Positions 1-10,387 of a DNA stretch of 64,000 nt are shown in pieces. The stretch is from Amyloporia xantha. Taxonomy: Eukaryota; Basidiomycota; Agaricomycetes; Polyporales; Adustoporiaceae. Location of the stretch: NCBI GenBank assembly GCA_036971615.1, contig JAYKKR010000025.1:124001-188000 (forward strand), read 5' to 3'. The translations under genes were made by a program, and so were the position numbers. Position 1 is the stretch's first letter. Each line of letters starts with the position of its first letter. The notes beneath the pieces are model-generated. The model did no database searches, was not told where the DNA came from, and saw only the letters and a program-made list of their open reading frames with translations.

Positions 1-1
1 T

Positions 2-406
2 AGTGGCTTTGTCTTCTTTATGGCAGATGCTGCTATTTCATGGGTCTCGCGGCGACAAAAGACTGTCGCTCTGTCTTCAACAGAGGCAGAGTACATGGCA
101 TTGTCTGACTCTTGTCGACAATTAGCCTGGCTTCGGACTCTTCAGTCTGAGATTGGTTTTAAGCCGCAAAATGCCACACCTTTATGCATTGATAATAATG
201 GTAGCATTTTTCTTGCGGTTAATCCAGCTCATGACAGAAGAACCAAGCACATTGATGTTCAGTACCACTTTTGCAGAGAGTTCATTGAAAATGGTCATGT
301 CGATCTTTTCTTTGTACCTACTACTGAGCAAAGGGCCGATATCCTCACTAAGAATTTATCTTTCTCTATTCATGAGAAATTTGTACATAGTCTTGGACTA
401 GAGTAG
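2..406 (+). CDS. Copia-1 polyprotein, C-terminal RNase H (partial)
   Basis: This is the end of a Ty1/copia pol polyprotein whose 5' part lies outside the window. The frame is open from the first bases. Visible RNase H motifs are the ISW..RQKTVALSSTEAEYMA block, the CIDN block with its catalytic Asp, the TKHIDVQYHF block and the terminal ADILTK motif. RNase H removes the RNA strand during reverse transcription in the virus-like particle. The stop is followed by a G-rich tract (GAGTGGGAG, 424-432), a typical polypurine tract, and then by the 3' LTR. No break is visible in this part. The family is clear; whether the whole element is intact cannot be seen. Confidence 0.9.
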   Translation, partial: SGFVFFMADAAISWVSRRQKTVALSSTEAEYMALSDSCRQLAWLRTLQSEIGFKPQNATPLCIDNNGSIFLAVNPAHDRRTKHIDVQYHFCREFIENGHVDLFFVPTTEQRADILTKNLSFSIHEKFVHSLGLE

Positions 407-432
407 TTAGCGACTATCTAGTTGAGTGGGAG

Positions 433-736
433 TGTTGAACGATCAGTTTCCAACTATAGTAGTCGCACTTCCATACTTGGTAGTCAGTACTTACTCATTT
501 CTATGATGTTCTATGACATTCCATAGTATGCTCTTGTCTTACTTCATAGGCTCCACTTTCTTACTAAGAAATCTCCACTATGATTTCATTATGACTTCAT
601 ATCTTACTCAGATATTCTATAGGTTTCTAGATACAACTACTAAGGAGCCTTTCATGCATGTATATAAGCAGGACCTTACAGCCCACTAGAATACAAGACA
701 GATTAGCCTCCTCTCCTCTATAGTCTGCGCTCAACA
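433..736 (+). repeat. 3' LTR of Copia-1
   Basis: The LTR starts with TGTTGA directly after the polypurine tract and ends with TCAACA, giving 6-bp terminal inverted repeats over 304 bp. A TATA box (TATATAAG, 661-668) lies in the right place for the LTR promoter. The flank CAGTA (737-741) should be the right copy of the target duplication, but the left copy is outside the window. The element appears to have landed in older LTR sequence of Copia-2. Confidence 0.75.
661..668 (+). promoter_or_regulatory. TATA box of the Copia-1 LTR
   Basis: TATATAAG lies about 70 bp before the LTR end and in the same orientation as the coding region. That fits a U3 promoter with transcription starting around 690. 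Confidence 0.5.
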
Positions 737-1139
737 CAGTATGCGTATAGAACAAATGACAGCGCACTCACCCTCAGTGCACGCTCAGGAGAGCAAAGAC
801 TGAGGGGCAAGGTGCGGGCAGGCTCAGATAACATCAGGGAAAATCTCCCTTACTTATTAGTTCTTATTAACACTTGTTGAGATAAAAGAGTAACATAAGT
901 CACATAAGTGTCATAAGTACTTATTATTTTACCCACTTGCTAATTGCCTCTCAGATAAGCATCATAAGTGCATAATGAGTACTCATGAGTACTTGATAAG
1001 AACTAAGTGAGAGGAAGGAACAACAATGTTGCTTACCAAATGGTGAAAATCATCAATTAAAGAGTATCTTTGTGCCATGAGCAATGACAGGTTGATAACA
1101 GAAGGTTGGAATAAAAATTCAAAAAATTAACACTTTCTG

Positions 1140-1228
1140 CCACCACACAGGATTGAACCAGTGACCTCTCATGATTGACTGCCTTATAAGGCATGACCTG
1201 TAGCACTTTACCACTACACCACAAGTCC
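1140..1228 (-). repeat. tRNA-derived SINE-like sequence inside element 1
   Basis: Read on the minus strand it starts GGACTTGTGGTGTAGTGGT, an A-box-like tRNA head, and has a near-canonical B box GGTTCAATCC at 1159-1150. These are internal RNA polymerase III promoter boxes at roughly tRNA spacing. The variable part is longer than in a normal tRNA and no clean cloverleaf is apparent, so this is called SINE-like and not a tRNA gene. A second copy with the same head lies at 10080-10370. Confidence 0.6.
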
Positions 1229-1638
1229 ACACCTTTTTCAACTCATTCACATTAATATAAGGCTTCCTAAGTATGAAGACTTGTGTCTTTTTGTTGCTTG
1301 GCTGCTGCTATACTTCTCCATAGACCTTTGATGCAATTATATCTCCACTTCATTTTTGTGGATAAACAGAAGGCTCTCTATCAAATGCAAGTACTTTTTG
1401 CAGTATTTTCTTTCTCAGATTGAGATAAAAAAAGAATAATTTCTTAAGGTGTATCTTTGTGACCTTGTTCAAGGAGTACAATATAAGTCTATGAATAAAA
1501 AGGCTTGTTTATTATGGTGCTCATTCTACATATCTAGTCCATACTAGTTACTAGCACAGCACAGCTGAAGTAAGTGAGCAATTGGAAGATCTCATAACGA
1601 CTTTCTGAGAGTTTGATTAGCATCTTGAGACAAATTAG

Positions 1639-1791
1639 CACTCAATAAGAATCTGATGAGTAGAATTAGAGAAATATAAGATAGATGAGCATTCAGTAAG
1701 AATCTGATGAGTGGAACTAGAGATGTGTGAGATAGATGAGCAGTCAATAAGAATCAGATGAGTAGAATAAGAGACATATAAGTTGGATAAG
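1639..1791. repeat. Three tandem 51-bp repeats
   Basis: Three imperfect copies of a 51-bp unit built around TCAATAAGAATCTGATGAGT lie head to tail just inside the right end of element 1. Subterminal repeats of this kind are common transposase-binding sites in CACTA-like elements; that role is inferred. Confidence 0.65.
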
Positions 1792-2104
1792 AATGGTAAG
1801 TATTCAATGAGCTCTAATAAGTAAGGGAGATTTTTCCTGATGAAATAGGACGGTCACCCGTAAGGAGCGAGGTACACCAGGTACAGTAAGGAACGTACAT
1901 GCTACCATAAAGGGCAATGATAGATGAGATACCGACAGCTTGAGCGTCGGGGCGAATCAGTAAGAGTGCCGCGCCGACGCAGTAAGGCGCGGCACGGGAA
2001 GCCGGAACGGCAAAACTAAAGTAACGAGACATACGGGTATGTTGCATAATCGGGCCCTGAACGCGGCGGACAGAGCACGGATTGTCGTGCTCCAACACTC
2101 CCCC

Positions 2105-3283
2105 TCAATCCTGCAAGAGTCCGAGCGTGGTTGCAAAGTGTTTGACCTTGGGGCTGGAGAGCGCTTTGGTGAGCGTGTCCGCAACCATTTCTTCGGTAGG
2201 GCAATAAACAGGTTTGAGCTTCTTGTCTTGCACGATCCAGCGGATGAAATGAAAGCAAATGTTGATGTGTTTGGTACATGCATGGTACTGGTGGTCTTGC
2301 GTGAGTGAGATGGCGGACAAATTGTCTGACTTGAGTGTGATGGGCGAAGTAATGAGCGACTGGAGCCAGAGAGCTTCCTTCGAAGCGTGGACAATAGCGA
2401 CATATTTGGACTCCGTAGTTGACAGGGAAATAATCTCCTGGCGTTTCGAAGCCCATGAGACAGCGCCACTGTCAATGAGAAATGCGTAGCCAGAGATGGC
2501 CTTGCAGTCCTCGTGCATGGAGCCATCCGCGTTGGTATAGCCGACCAGGTTGAATTGCGCTGTGCCATAGGTGAGCTTCAAATTCTTCGTGCCAGCAAGA
2601 TACTTGAACACGCGCTTCACGGTGTCCCAATGCGCACGGCCAGGGTTGTCAGAGAAACGGGACAGCACGGACACTGCATACGTGATATCCGGGCGTGTTC
2701 CCAGCGATGCGTACATTAGCGAACCTACAGCCTCGCGGTAAGGCACATTGCGCATGGCAGCAGCTTCAGCAGGCGTTTGTGGTGATTGTGCAGTTGACAG
2801 GTGAGTGTTCGGTTCCATCGGTGAGGCGAGCGTCTTTGCATCTTCAAGGTTAAAACAGCAAATAATAGATTCAATGTACGACACCTGCGACAGCGAGAGT
2901 GTCCGCTCCTCACGGTTCCGCTTGACAGCAAAACCGAGGATCCAGTGGATTGGCCCCTCATCCGTGATCTCAAAATCCTTGCGCAGGTTTGTTTTCACTT
3001 CACCCATCAGCTTGTTACTTGATGTAACCACAGTCAGGTCATCAACGTGTACACCCATCGCAATGAGCGAGCCCTTCTCGACGCGGTAGAACACAGCCTG
3101 GTCCACATTGCACTGTGCCATGCGCAGTCGGTTCTGAAGCGTGCGCAAGAGCTTCTTGTGCCAATGCCACGCGCTCTGCCAAAGGCCATACAACAGGCGG
3201 AGGAGGCGAAGGACAAGGGTCTTGTCCTTGGTAAGTTCTACTCCAGGTGGTAGCAACATGTAGATGACCTCATTCTCTTCCAC
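2105..3283 (-). pseudogene. Copia-2 pol: reverse transcriptase (C-terminal part) and RNase H
   Basis: This frame holds the second half of a copia reverse transcriptase and all of RNase H. Visible are the LLRLLYGLWQSAWHW block, the catalytic HVDDL motif (VDD in place of the usual YVDD or FVDD), the SWASKRQEIISLSTTESKY block, KSDN and TKHIN, and the ADTLTK terminus. It is out of frame with the upstream pol segment. The preceding frame ends just after VHQVDVKS, where copia normally continues with a YLNGEL block. That block is missing, so a short deletion with a frameshift broke the gene near 3265-3283. Confidence 0.85.
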
Positions 3284-3949
3284 TTTTCACGTCGACCTGG
3301 TGAACTTCAAAGTCATGGCGTGCTGCAAACACGAGGAGAGTTCGGATCGAAGCCATCTTTGCCACTGGTGCGTAGGTGTTGAAGAAATTGACCCTGGGTA
3401 CCTGCGAGAAACCACGCACAACAAGACGGGCACGATACCGGTACACATTCCCAGCTGCGTCCTTTTTTGTGTGGAACACCCAGCGGCAACTTACGACGTT
3501 CATGCCCGGCGGAGGCTTCTCGAGGCACCAAGTGCCGTGTGCTTTGAGCGCGCGGATCTCCTCAAGCATCGCCTCAAGCCAGCGTGGCCATTCAGGTCGG
3601 CGGCGAGCCTCGTTGATAGAGCGAGGGTCAAGGCCTTCAGCATCTGCAACGTGCGCAGCCATAGCTGTGCCGGTGATCTCCTCAATGAGCTCAGCCATTA
3701 CAGCTGTGGGAGCATCCTCCTTCGGGACTGGAATGCCTCGGGGAACTGCCTTATCTGCGCCCTTTCCTGCTAGCATATCACTGACCTTCTGTGATGGTTT
3801 GCGGATGCGTACCAGTCGTGGAGTTGGTGGTGGATCTGGTAGCTGAGGCTTCGGCGGCAGGGGCGGCGTATGTGGCTCTTCAAGTGCGTTGTCTGACTCA
3901 TCGGACTCATTGGCTGACTGCTCGGATGCAGCATCCCATGGCTCAGGAG
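3270..3949 (-). pseudogene. Copia-2 pol: integrase C-terminus and RT N-terminal half
   Basis: The proline- and acid-rich linker after the integrase (EEPHTPPLPPKPQLP) leads into the reverse transcriptase start: WLEAMLEEIRALKAHGTW, CRWVFHTK, then RARLVVRGFSQ and YAPVAKMASIRTLL. It ends at VHQVDVKS in a frameshift. Upstream the frame runs into the LTR of the nested gag-only element. When that insert and one AGGAG duplicate are removed, TNTP joins EPWDAAS in frame with the segment 5345-7151, which proves the two were one polyprotein. Confidence 0.85.
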
Positions 3950-4070
3950 TGTTGGAATATAGGCTGTGGTACGGTGTGGAGAACGCTATAGTGTATGTAC
4001 ACGACACACGCGATCGGTATGCACGTGATTACATAAGCTACCTACAGAACGTAGACTCATATTTCCAACA
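3950..4070 (-). repeat. 3' LTR of the gag-only element
   Basis: This 121-bp LTR has TGTTGG/CCAACA ends and is flanked outside by AGGAG. It differs from the other LTR at a handful of positions, for example ATATAGG against ATACAGG near one end. Confidence 0.9.
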
Positions 4071-4117
4071 CAACCCCATGAGTCAAAGTGTAGTAGAAAG
4101 GAAATTAAAAGGAAGTA

Positions 4118-4927
4118 TCAATATTGAGAGTCCACATCACTGTCTCCATCAAGAATTGCAAGATTGGCTCGCCTATCCTCCCTGTCCTCCTTGTCCTCCT
4201 TGAACCATACACTCTTTGGAGATGGACAGACGCGAGCAACGTGTCCACGGCCACGACAGTTGAAGCAACGGAGTTCTTCTGTACGAGCATTGGCTTTACC
4301 GTGACGTGAGGATGATGAGGCCAACATGGTGAAATTGTCATTGGCATGACGAGTACCCCCTGACTGACGAGTCTCCTCATTGAGCAAGCGAGTGATGAAA
4401 TTCTTGACAGTGAGCTCGCTAATTGGGGTGTTGTCGAGGGCAACGACAAGGGAATCGTAGGAGGGGGGGAGGGATGATGTGAGGGCAATGATGAGATCGA
4501 TGTCCTTCACCTCAAAGTCCACCGACTGGAGTTGGAATGCGGCAGACCGAACAGATGCAATCCATGACTGCATGGATTGTTCGGGATCCTTCGCTGCGAA
4601 GAAGAAGCGGCGGTGCATGGCGAGGAGGGTCCCAAAGCCACGGGAGCGATGCACACGGGCAAGGCTCTCCCAAACGACCTTTGGGTCATGATCAAAAGCA
4701 TGTGAGAGTTGGGGATTCTCGAGGTGATGGATGATGATGGCACGAGCAAGACGCTGCTTACGAACAAATGCCTTTGAAGCCTTTGAGTTTGGGCCAGTCT
4801 GTGGTGTGGTTTCTGCCCCAGAAGTAACATCCCACAGCTTCTTCTCATCCAAATACGCCTCCATCTTGATGCTCCACTCAGCATAGTTTGTCTCTCCAAG
4901 ACGATCAACACCAGTATCGTGTGGCAT
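4118..4927 (-). CDS. Gag protein of the gag-only element (UBN2/copia-type Gag with CCHC knuckle)
   Basis: The 269-residue frame has the copia Gag layout. An N-terminal ETNYAEWSIKMEAYLDEKKL block is followed by the helical capsid-like region (VWESLARVH, then LLAMHRRFFF, then IALTSSLPPSYDSLV). Near residue 215 there is a zinc knuckle CFNCRGRGHVARVC (C-X2-C-X4-H-X4-C). Gag packages the element RNA into particles. The frame has an ATG, no internal stop, and a KEDKEDREDRR charged tail. It is the only gene between the two LTRs. It is one of the few open frames in this region that looks undamaged, which fits selection for Gag supply in a non-autonomous element. Function in trans with a copia pol is inferred. 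Confidence 0.9.
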   Translation of the reverse strand: MPHDTGVDRLGETNYAEWSIKMEAYLDEKKLWDVTSGAETTPQTGPNSKASKAFVRKQRLARAIIIHHLENPQLSHAFDHDPKVVWESLARVHRSRGFGTLLAMHRRFFFAAKDPEQSMQSWIASVRSAAFQLQSVDFEVKDIDLIIALTSSLPPSYDSLVVALDNTPISELTVKNFITRLLNEETRQSGGTRHANDNFTMLASSSSRHGKANARTEELRCFNCRGRGHVARVCPSPKSVWFKEDKEDREDRRANLAILDGDSDVDSQY

Positions 4928-5024
4928 GGCAGCAGGATGATGTGGCAGTGACAGATAGATGGGAAACAGGAAAGGAGTGAATGAACTGACTAGATTAGCA
5001 CTCTAGCTAGCAAAGGGATCGGGC

Positions 5025-5165
5025 TGGATAAGCTCTAGCTGGCTGTCTGGCTGGATATCGCTCTAGCTGGTGTCTGGCTGGATATGCTCTAGCTGGCAGT
5101 CGGGCTGGATTACAGGCTCTAGCTGGCCTAAAAGAATGCGGGCTGGAATTAACGGCTCTAGCTAG
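5025..5165 (-). repeat. Tandem repeats in the leader of the gag-only element
   Basis: About five imperfect copies of a roughly 36-bp unit containing GCTCTAGCTGGC and GGCTGGAT lie between the primer binding site and the gag start. They sit in the 5' untranslated leader, where packaging signals are usually found; a packaging role is only a guess. Confidence 0.7.
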
Positions 5166-5211
5166 CCAGAGGGTGGCAGTTCAATCCAAGAGCGAGCAAT
5201 AGAAGCTTTAC

Positions 5212-5223
5212 GGGCTCATAACC
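5212..5223 (-). other. Primer binding site complementary to the initiator tRNA-Met anticodon arm
   Basis: The minus strand reads GGTTATGAGCCC immediately inside the 5' LTR. This is complementary to GGGCTCATAACC, the anticodon stem-loop of eukaryotic initiator tRNA-Met (CAT anticodon). Copia-class elements are known to use an internal 5' half of this tRNA as primer. The same 12-mer follows the 5' LTR of two other families in this window. Confidence 0.85.
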
Positions 5224-5344
5224 TGTTGGAATACAGGCTGTGGTACGGTGTGGAGAACGCTACAGTGTATGTACACAATGCGCGCAATTGGTATGCACGT
5301 GATTACATAAGCTACCTACGGAACGTAGACTCATATTTCCAACA
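5224..5344 (-). repeat. 5' LTR of the gag-only element
   Basis: The 121-bp partner of the LTR at 3950-4070 is flanked by AGGAG at 5345-5349 and followed on the minus strand by the primer binding site. Confidence 0.9.
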
Positions 5345-7151
5345 AGGAGTGTTGGTGGATGCGGGCTTGGTATAGCTCGACTTCACTTCCTCCCCCTCAA
5401 GCTTGGGTCCATCATCCTTGAACAGCATGGTGGCTGGCGTGTTGGTGAAACACAGGTTCCGCTTGACGGTGATGCGATGAGCATCTGGCCAATAAACACG
5501 ATGACCCTTACTCTGCGAGTCGTAGCCAACCCAGCACCCAGCCTTCGCACGCTCACCAAGCTTCCCGGTCAATGTATCGTGCACCCACACCTGTACACCC
5601 CACACCGGCAGCCCAGCCAGACCAGGGACGTGGCCGGTGAGCGCTTCATATGGCGTCTTACCACCAAGCGCCTTCGTCGAGGTATGGTTTTTCAACCACA
5701 CAGCATGCATGACTGCCTCTCCCCACAGGAATTTTGGCAGGCCAGACGTGATCAGCATCGCGCGCACCTTCTCCATGAGGGTGCAGTTCAGTCGCTCAGA
5801 GACACCAGCCTCCTCATGCGTGTCATGCACAGAGAGTGTTGCGTACATGCCGCGGCTGTCGAGGTGAGTCTTAAACTCATCGCTTATGTACTCACCACCA
5901 CGGTCAGTATTCAGGGCCCCAACCCGCCTCCCGTGGTGGGTTTCCAACCAAGCCTCATAGGTTTTGTAGGCTTCAAAGGTGTCGCTTTTCAATTGCAGCA
6001 AGTAGAGTGCTGAGAAACGAGTTGCGTCGTCGGTGAAGGTGATGAAGTACTTGCGGCCGCCCAGCATAGCAATATGTGCGGGTCCCCAAAGGTCAGAGTG
6101 TGTCTCCTCACCTAGTTCCTCTGCATGCTCGCCCTCATGCTCAGAGGAAACAGGTTTTCGAGTCGACTTGGCGCAGATGCAGACCTCACAGGTCTCTGGC
6201 TCGTCAGATGGGACAAGTGCAAGCCCACGAAGTCTCCCACCAGAGATGAGCTCGCGGATCGCACATGGCGCTATGTGCCCGAGACATCGATGCAACTCCA
6301 TGACAGTAAGCTTTTCAACGTGTTCAGCTGCGTTTGCTGACCCCTCTGTGTGTGTAACGAGATACAGTCCACGTGACTTCAGCACGGTTCCAACAGTCCT
6401 ACCATCCTTGTCCGTGACGATGAGCTTCCCACCGGTGAAGGTCGCAGTATAGCCGGCTTTGTCGATACACCCAATCGACACAAGGGTGTAGCCTAGCGCA
6501 GGTGTGTACAGCACCTGTGTAAGTCGAATCTGCACAGCAGCTGCTGACTCGTTAGGAACAGAGATGATCATGTCCCCAACACCCGTCGCTTCAAAGTGTT
6601 GCTGGTTAGCAGCATTTAAGATCTTCGGTGCAGTCTCATAGAAGTTGGCAAACTGTTCGCGGTACGGGGACATCTGATGGCTCGCTCCGGAATCATAAAG
6701 ATCAATGTGAATGGATTGGGTTGCTGTAGCCATGGCTGCAGCAGGTGCAGCAGTACCATACACAATGAGGTTGTCTCCATCCGCCGTACCGATCTCCAAA
6801 ACTGCTACGTCATCCACACAGTGCTGCACAAAATCCATGCCATCTTCCCAGGTAGCGGCTGCCAGCAGGCTCGCTGCTGCCATTCCATATGGTGTGGCCT
6901 CTGGCCCGGGGTTGGACGTGGCCTCGCTCGACACCTCATCAAGCAGGTCCTCCATGTCCGAAGCAGTCGAGTCAGACATGGTTTGGAGCGACAGCAGAGA
7001 GTCACCAGACATGGTGGATACTTTGGTAAGCTCAGTGCAGTCAGAGTAGGTGTCAGCATCTGCTGAGTCGAACACGGGCACAGCCTCCTCAGAGACATCC
7101 GCGTCAAATGCAACATATGCAGACCAAGCACCAGCAATCGTGCCTAGGGTT
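5345..7151 (-). pseudogene. Copia-2 pol: protease and integrase
   Basis: This long open stretch encodes, in order, an acid- and Ser-rich linker, the aspartic protease motif LYDSGASHQM, the GAG-pre-integrase zinc finger (LHRCLGH...CEVCICAK), and the integrase core with SDLWGP, FTDDATRFSA, NTDRGGEY and a SERLN motif supplying the D, D and E residues. The last part matches the usual integrase C-terminal GKTPYEAL and GCWVGYD blocks. It is cut on its 5' side at 7152 by CATCAGG element A and on its 3' side by the gag-only element. The remaining N-terminus continues in frame at 9914-10061. Integrase inserts the cDNA; this copy is inactive as a whole because pol is interrupted. Confidence 0.9.
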
Positions 7152-9913
7152 CATCAGGAAAAACCATATTAGTCCCAGGCTGCTCTAAGAGCATCCAAGA
7201 GCATCCTAGAGACTTCAGAGTATTCAAAGTACTCAGAGTAGCCAGAGTGCTCTTAAACTTAGTTGACATGAGATTTATTTCTCAGAGTAACCCAGAGTAA
7301 CCTGAGAGTAGCCTGAGAGTACTCCTAGATGACCCTATGTAGTCTTTTGTTGTCTCTCACACCTCATTATAGTTTGTATCAGAGCACTCTCAAGGTTACA
7401 GTATTATAATAGAATATAGCAGTATATTCGCAAATAATATACACACTAAAGATAATCTAATACTAGCAGCCATAATAATTACGTCCAATGTGATAGCTCA
7501 AGACAGAAATCTCCACATTACCAAACTAATGTTATTATTCAGTATACAGTAATATAAAACACAAAGCTGAAAGACGTACACAAGATCAATGAAGATATTT
7601 TGTTGTGTGGCCAAAATATAAGAGAATCTAATAGAAGAATTCAGGTAAAGTCCAATTAGTTGAAGGAGCAAGACAAGGTACTTACATAAGTAGTATTTTC
7701 ACAGTAAACTGAAGCCGAATAGCATGGGCAATAATACTCTAAGAATCAACAAAGCGATCAACAAAGGAATTGAGATAGAAGTGAACAACTTACCTGACAT
7801 CGTCACAATCAGAATCAGTTTTTATCATGTCGCACAAGTCTGTAGATACAATAATTTAGAGCAGCTAAGAAATGAGGAGAAAATGAACGACTTACATGTT
7901 AGGAGTATGTATTCTCATCGAAATTATAGATGACGACTCACCATCCTTTACAAGTCTTACAAAAGCATGCATTCATGCACAGTGCATGTCATATCTATTA
8001 AATGTAATGGACATGTCAGCCTGAAAGGGTATTATGGACAAACTTACATTGCTTTGCTGTCGCATGATGACAGCCAACAGCCAACCTTCAATGTTGGTGA
8101 TTTGGATTGTGATTAGAGATAGAAATAGTGTCAGTTATTCATAGATACAAATAAGAATAGGAAGAAGATATGTACTTACCTGTGTCCACAATTTCTAACG
8201 ACCCATATGCTCTGCCAGCACATCACCATACTTGAGGCAGTACCAGCCAGAGAGACGGCCACAGACTAGAAGTTACCAGATATAGCCCAGAGATGAGAAG
8301 AACAATCAATGAGTGAACAGAAACCAAGCAGGGAAGTGAAGTGACATGGAAGAAGACGAAGCAGGGTGGTAGTTGAGGAAGAAGAGAATGAATGACCATG
8401 AGTGCCTCATTTGGGTGTCAGTTTGTCGCGTCAAACTGACGCCTGTTTTGGAAACCCCAGATTAGGGTCAGCAGGGACTTAGACGCATTTGCACTTCTCC
8501 TCAGCCATTCCTTCTTGCTGCTACCTTTCTGTATCTATGCTATCTGCTGTCTTGGATCTCACAAACTGTTGACTAGGGACTGGAGCTCACTATCTATGGC
8601 TTCTGGGCATCTTTATTCACTGGAACTTGAGTGATCACAGACGGTTGCACTGTCTCTGGTCTGCACTATCTGGGAATTTCTGTGAGTATTCCTTCTCTAT
8701 TCCTTATTCCCTTGCCTTTGGGAATAGTACCAGGACTGTCTAAGCTTGCTGGGTGGAGTTTGGAAGGAGATTTGGAGGGGTTGGAGGGTTGGACATGGAA
8801 TGGGCGCTTTTTGAGGTTTTGATCACAGGATAACTGGGGATCCATTGTGAGTTATCCTTTCGCTTTTATACCATTCTATTCGCATTGTCAAGCCCTTCCA
8901 GATGAGCCCTTGCTCATCCGAATCCGTCCACTCCTTCGTCTTCTATTGCTGTCTTTCATCAAAAACTTCGTCTTGTCCATATCTCAGGAACCCATGGACG
9001 GTTTTCTTTGATTGTTGGATAGAATGAAAGCCCTAATTGCAGGCTTTCCGACGATATATACATTGTGTGGTCCGCATCCAGCAGTTTCCATTCTATGGTC
9101 GCATTTTGAATGACCTCCTCCTTATTCTCCTATTGTTCATATGTATCCTTCTCTATCTATTCCTGCACTGATCTATCACATTATCCAACTATCTAATACT
9201 TCTTTACTCACTAATCCATCCAGTTTCAGTCTATTTCCTTGACCAGAGTCAAGATTCTCAATTCTGAGATGCGTCTTCTCCTGTTTTATCTCTGACCCTC
9301 TGATCTCTGACTTTTGACTGTTAGCTGTCAGTGGAAAGAGGAGCTAGTGGATAGATGGAGTAGAAATGAGATAAGGAGAGGGGAATGACTGAAGCAGCAC
9401 AGCAATGAGTATACACATCATGTTTTCACTTCTCCGTCTACTTTCTGCTTATCTACACTCTTTTCATACCATTCAATGTCTATATCATTCTTTTTCTCTC
9501 TCTACTAGATCCCTGCTATCCAACAGCTCTGTGTTTGTTCTGTGAGAGTGTGCATTTCTCATAATCAATATCTCCATTATCATTTGTATGATAGATCACC
9601 TTCACATACTATATTTAAGTAAATCATCTTAATAAAGCATAGAAAGTGAAGAGAATGAAAGTAAATAGTAGAACAACATAGCTGTTGTATATTATTCAGA
9701 AATAATGTGCTGTAGATTTAAAAAATATGCTTGAGTTGCTCAAAGAAACAGAAGCTAGCCTAGGATGCTCTGAGAAATTTGAATTATCTCAGAGCAACTC
9801 AGAGCAACTCAGGTCAACCTCAAATGCTCTGAGATAGTCTGAGTTACTCTGGGAAACCTCATATATCTCAGAGCACCCTAGGTTACCCCAGAGAAAAAGT
9901 GTTTTTCCTGATG
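7152..9913 (+). mobile_element. CATCAGG-family element A (2.76 kb)
   Basis: The termini are CATCAGGAAAAAC at the left and its inverse at the right, flanked by TT on both sides. Each end has a dense field of short repeats: CAGAGTA and AGAGTACTC words at the left, CTCAGAGCAACTCAGG words at the right. Subterminal repeats of this sort are typical of CACTA/En-Spm-like elements. No transposase frame was found, so it is probably non-autonomous. Elements B and C are inverted copies of the same family; C is very similar to A along its whole length. It is inserted in the Copia-2 polyprotein frame. Confidence 0.85.
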
Positions 9914-10061
9914 TTGCAGAGGCAGCCGTGGATGCAGCCGTGTTTGCGCTGCCAGTGTTTGGCTTTGCTGCGTTTACGGACTGCTTTGACTGGTCGACCT
10001 TGCCGTTAGCAGACTGCACTGACTTTGCACTGTCCTGCTTTGGGCTAGGCGTCTTTGTCAT
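9914..10061 (-). pseudogene. Copia-2 polyprotein N-terminal fragment
   Basis: About 50 residues rich in Lys, Ser, Asn and Ala begin with MTKTPSPKQDSAKSVQ. If element A and one TT duplicate are removed, this frame is in phase with the protease-integrase frame at 7151, with a TGA at or next to the join. No Gag domain is visible upstream, because a SINE and a different gene follow. So either the 5' end of the element was lost or this is a shortened polyprotein. The assignment rests on frame continuity only. Confidence 0.5.
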
Positions 10062-10079
10062 TTATAGTGGATAATCTTC

Positions 10080-10370
10080 TTTATACTTTGTACACTTTTT
10101 TGTCTAATCTACCCCATACCTGAGCGCTTCACACTCTTTAATCCTCTGGATTATCCCAAGGTTTCCCCCACTGTCAGGCTACCTTTGTTATGCAGGATTA
10201 TCCAGAGGATAAGCCTGAGCATAATCCAGAAGATTATCTAGAAGATAATCCAGAGGATTATCCAGGAAAAGAAATTAATTATGACACCAGCAGGGATTGA
10301 ACCCCAGGATTCCTACATTTCCATAATAGGCAAGTAGACAGGCAACCTAACCACTACACCATAAGTCCTT
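10080..10370 (-). repeat. tRNA-derived SINE
   Basis: On the minus strand the head reads GGACTTATGGTGTAGTGGTT (A-box region), followed by a B box GGTTCAATCC at 10303-10294. A body rich in GGATAATCC and GGATTATCC words runs on to about 10080. The head is shared with the sequence at 1140-1228. It lies exactly between the broken end of the C2H2 gene and the Copia-2 fragment. Confidence 0.65.
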
Positions 10371-10387
10371 GTATATAGATATAAGAT

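Larger units (their letters stand above)
832..1842. mobile_element. CATCAGG-family element 1 (MITE, 1.0 kb)
   Basis: Both ends carry an inverted repeat of about 29 bp beginning CATCAGG and continuing through CTCCCTTACTTATTAG, with one mismatch. The flanking dinucleotides are AA on both sides, read as a 2-bp target duplication. The interior is AT-rich, with many copies of CATAAGT-like words near the left end and three tandem 51-bp repeats near the right end. No coding frame is present, so it must be mobilised in trans. It has the same terminal CATCAGGRAAAA as four larger elements in this window but a different interior. Confidence 0.8.
737..2097 (-). repeat. 3' LTR of Copia-2, split by a CATCAGG element
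   Basis: On the minus strand the LTR begins with TGTTGG at 2097, eight bases after the stop codon of the Copia-2 pol frame and after a GGGGGAG polypurine tract. The first 255 bp (2097-1843) are followed by the insertion 832-1842. The sequence 831-737 beyond it is taken as the continuation, ending where Copia-1 was inserted. The LTR end is not certain because no second copy of this LTR was found in the window. Confidence 0.55.
3950..5344 (-). mobile_element. Gag-only LTR retrotransposon (TR-GAG type) nested in Copia-2
   Basis: Two 121-bp direct repeats (3950-4070 and 5224-5344), each TGTTGG...CCAACA, bound an 1153-bp interior and are flanked by the 5-bp duplication AGGAG (3945-3949, 5345-5349). 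On the minus strand the 5' LTR is followed at once by a primer binding site, then by a repeat-rich leader, one gag frame and a GGGG-containing purine tract before the 3' LTR. Protease, integrase and RT are absent, so the element must borrow pol functions. The two LTRs differ at several positions, so the insertion is not brand new. Confidence 0.9.

Noticed and set aside
1140..1228. A tRNA gene on the minus strand
   Set aside because: A and B boxes are present but the spacing is too long and no cloverleaf with a proper acceptor stem is apparent. The same head recurs at 10370, so a SINE is a better reading.
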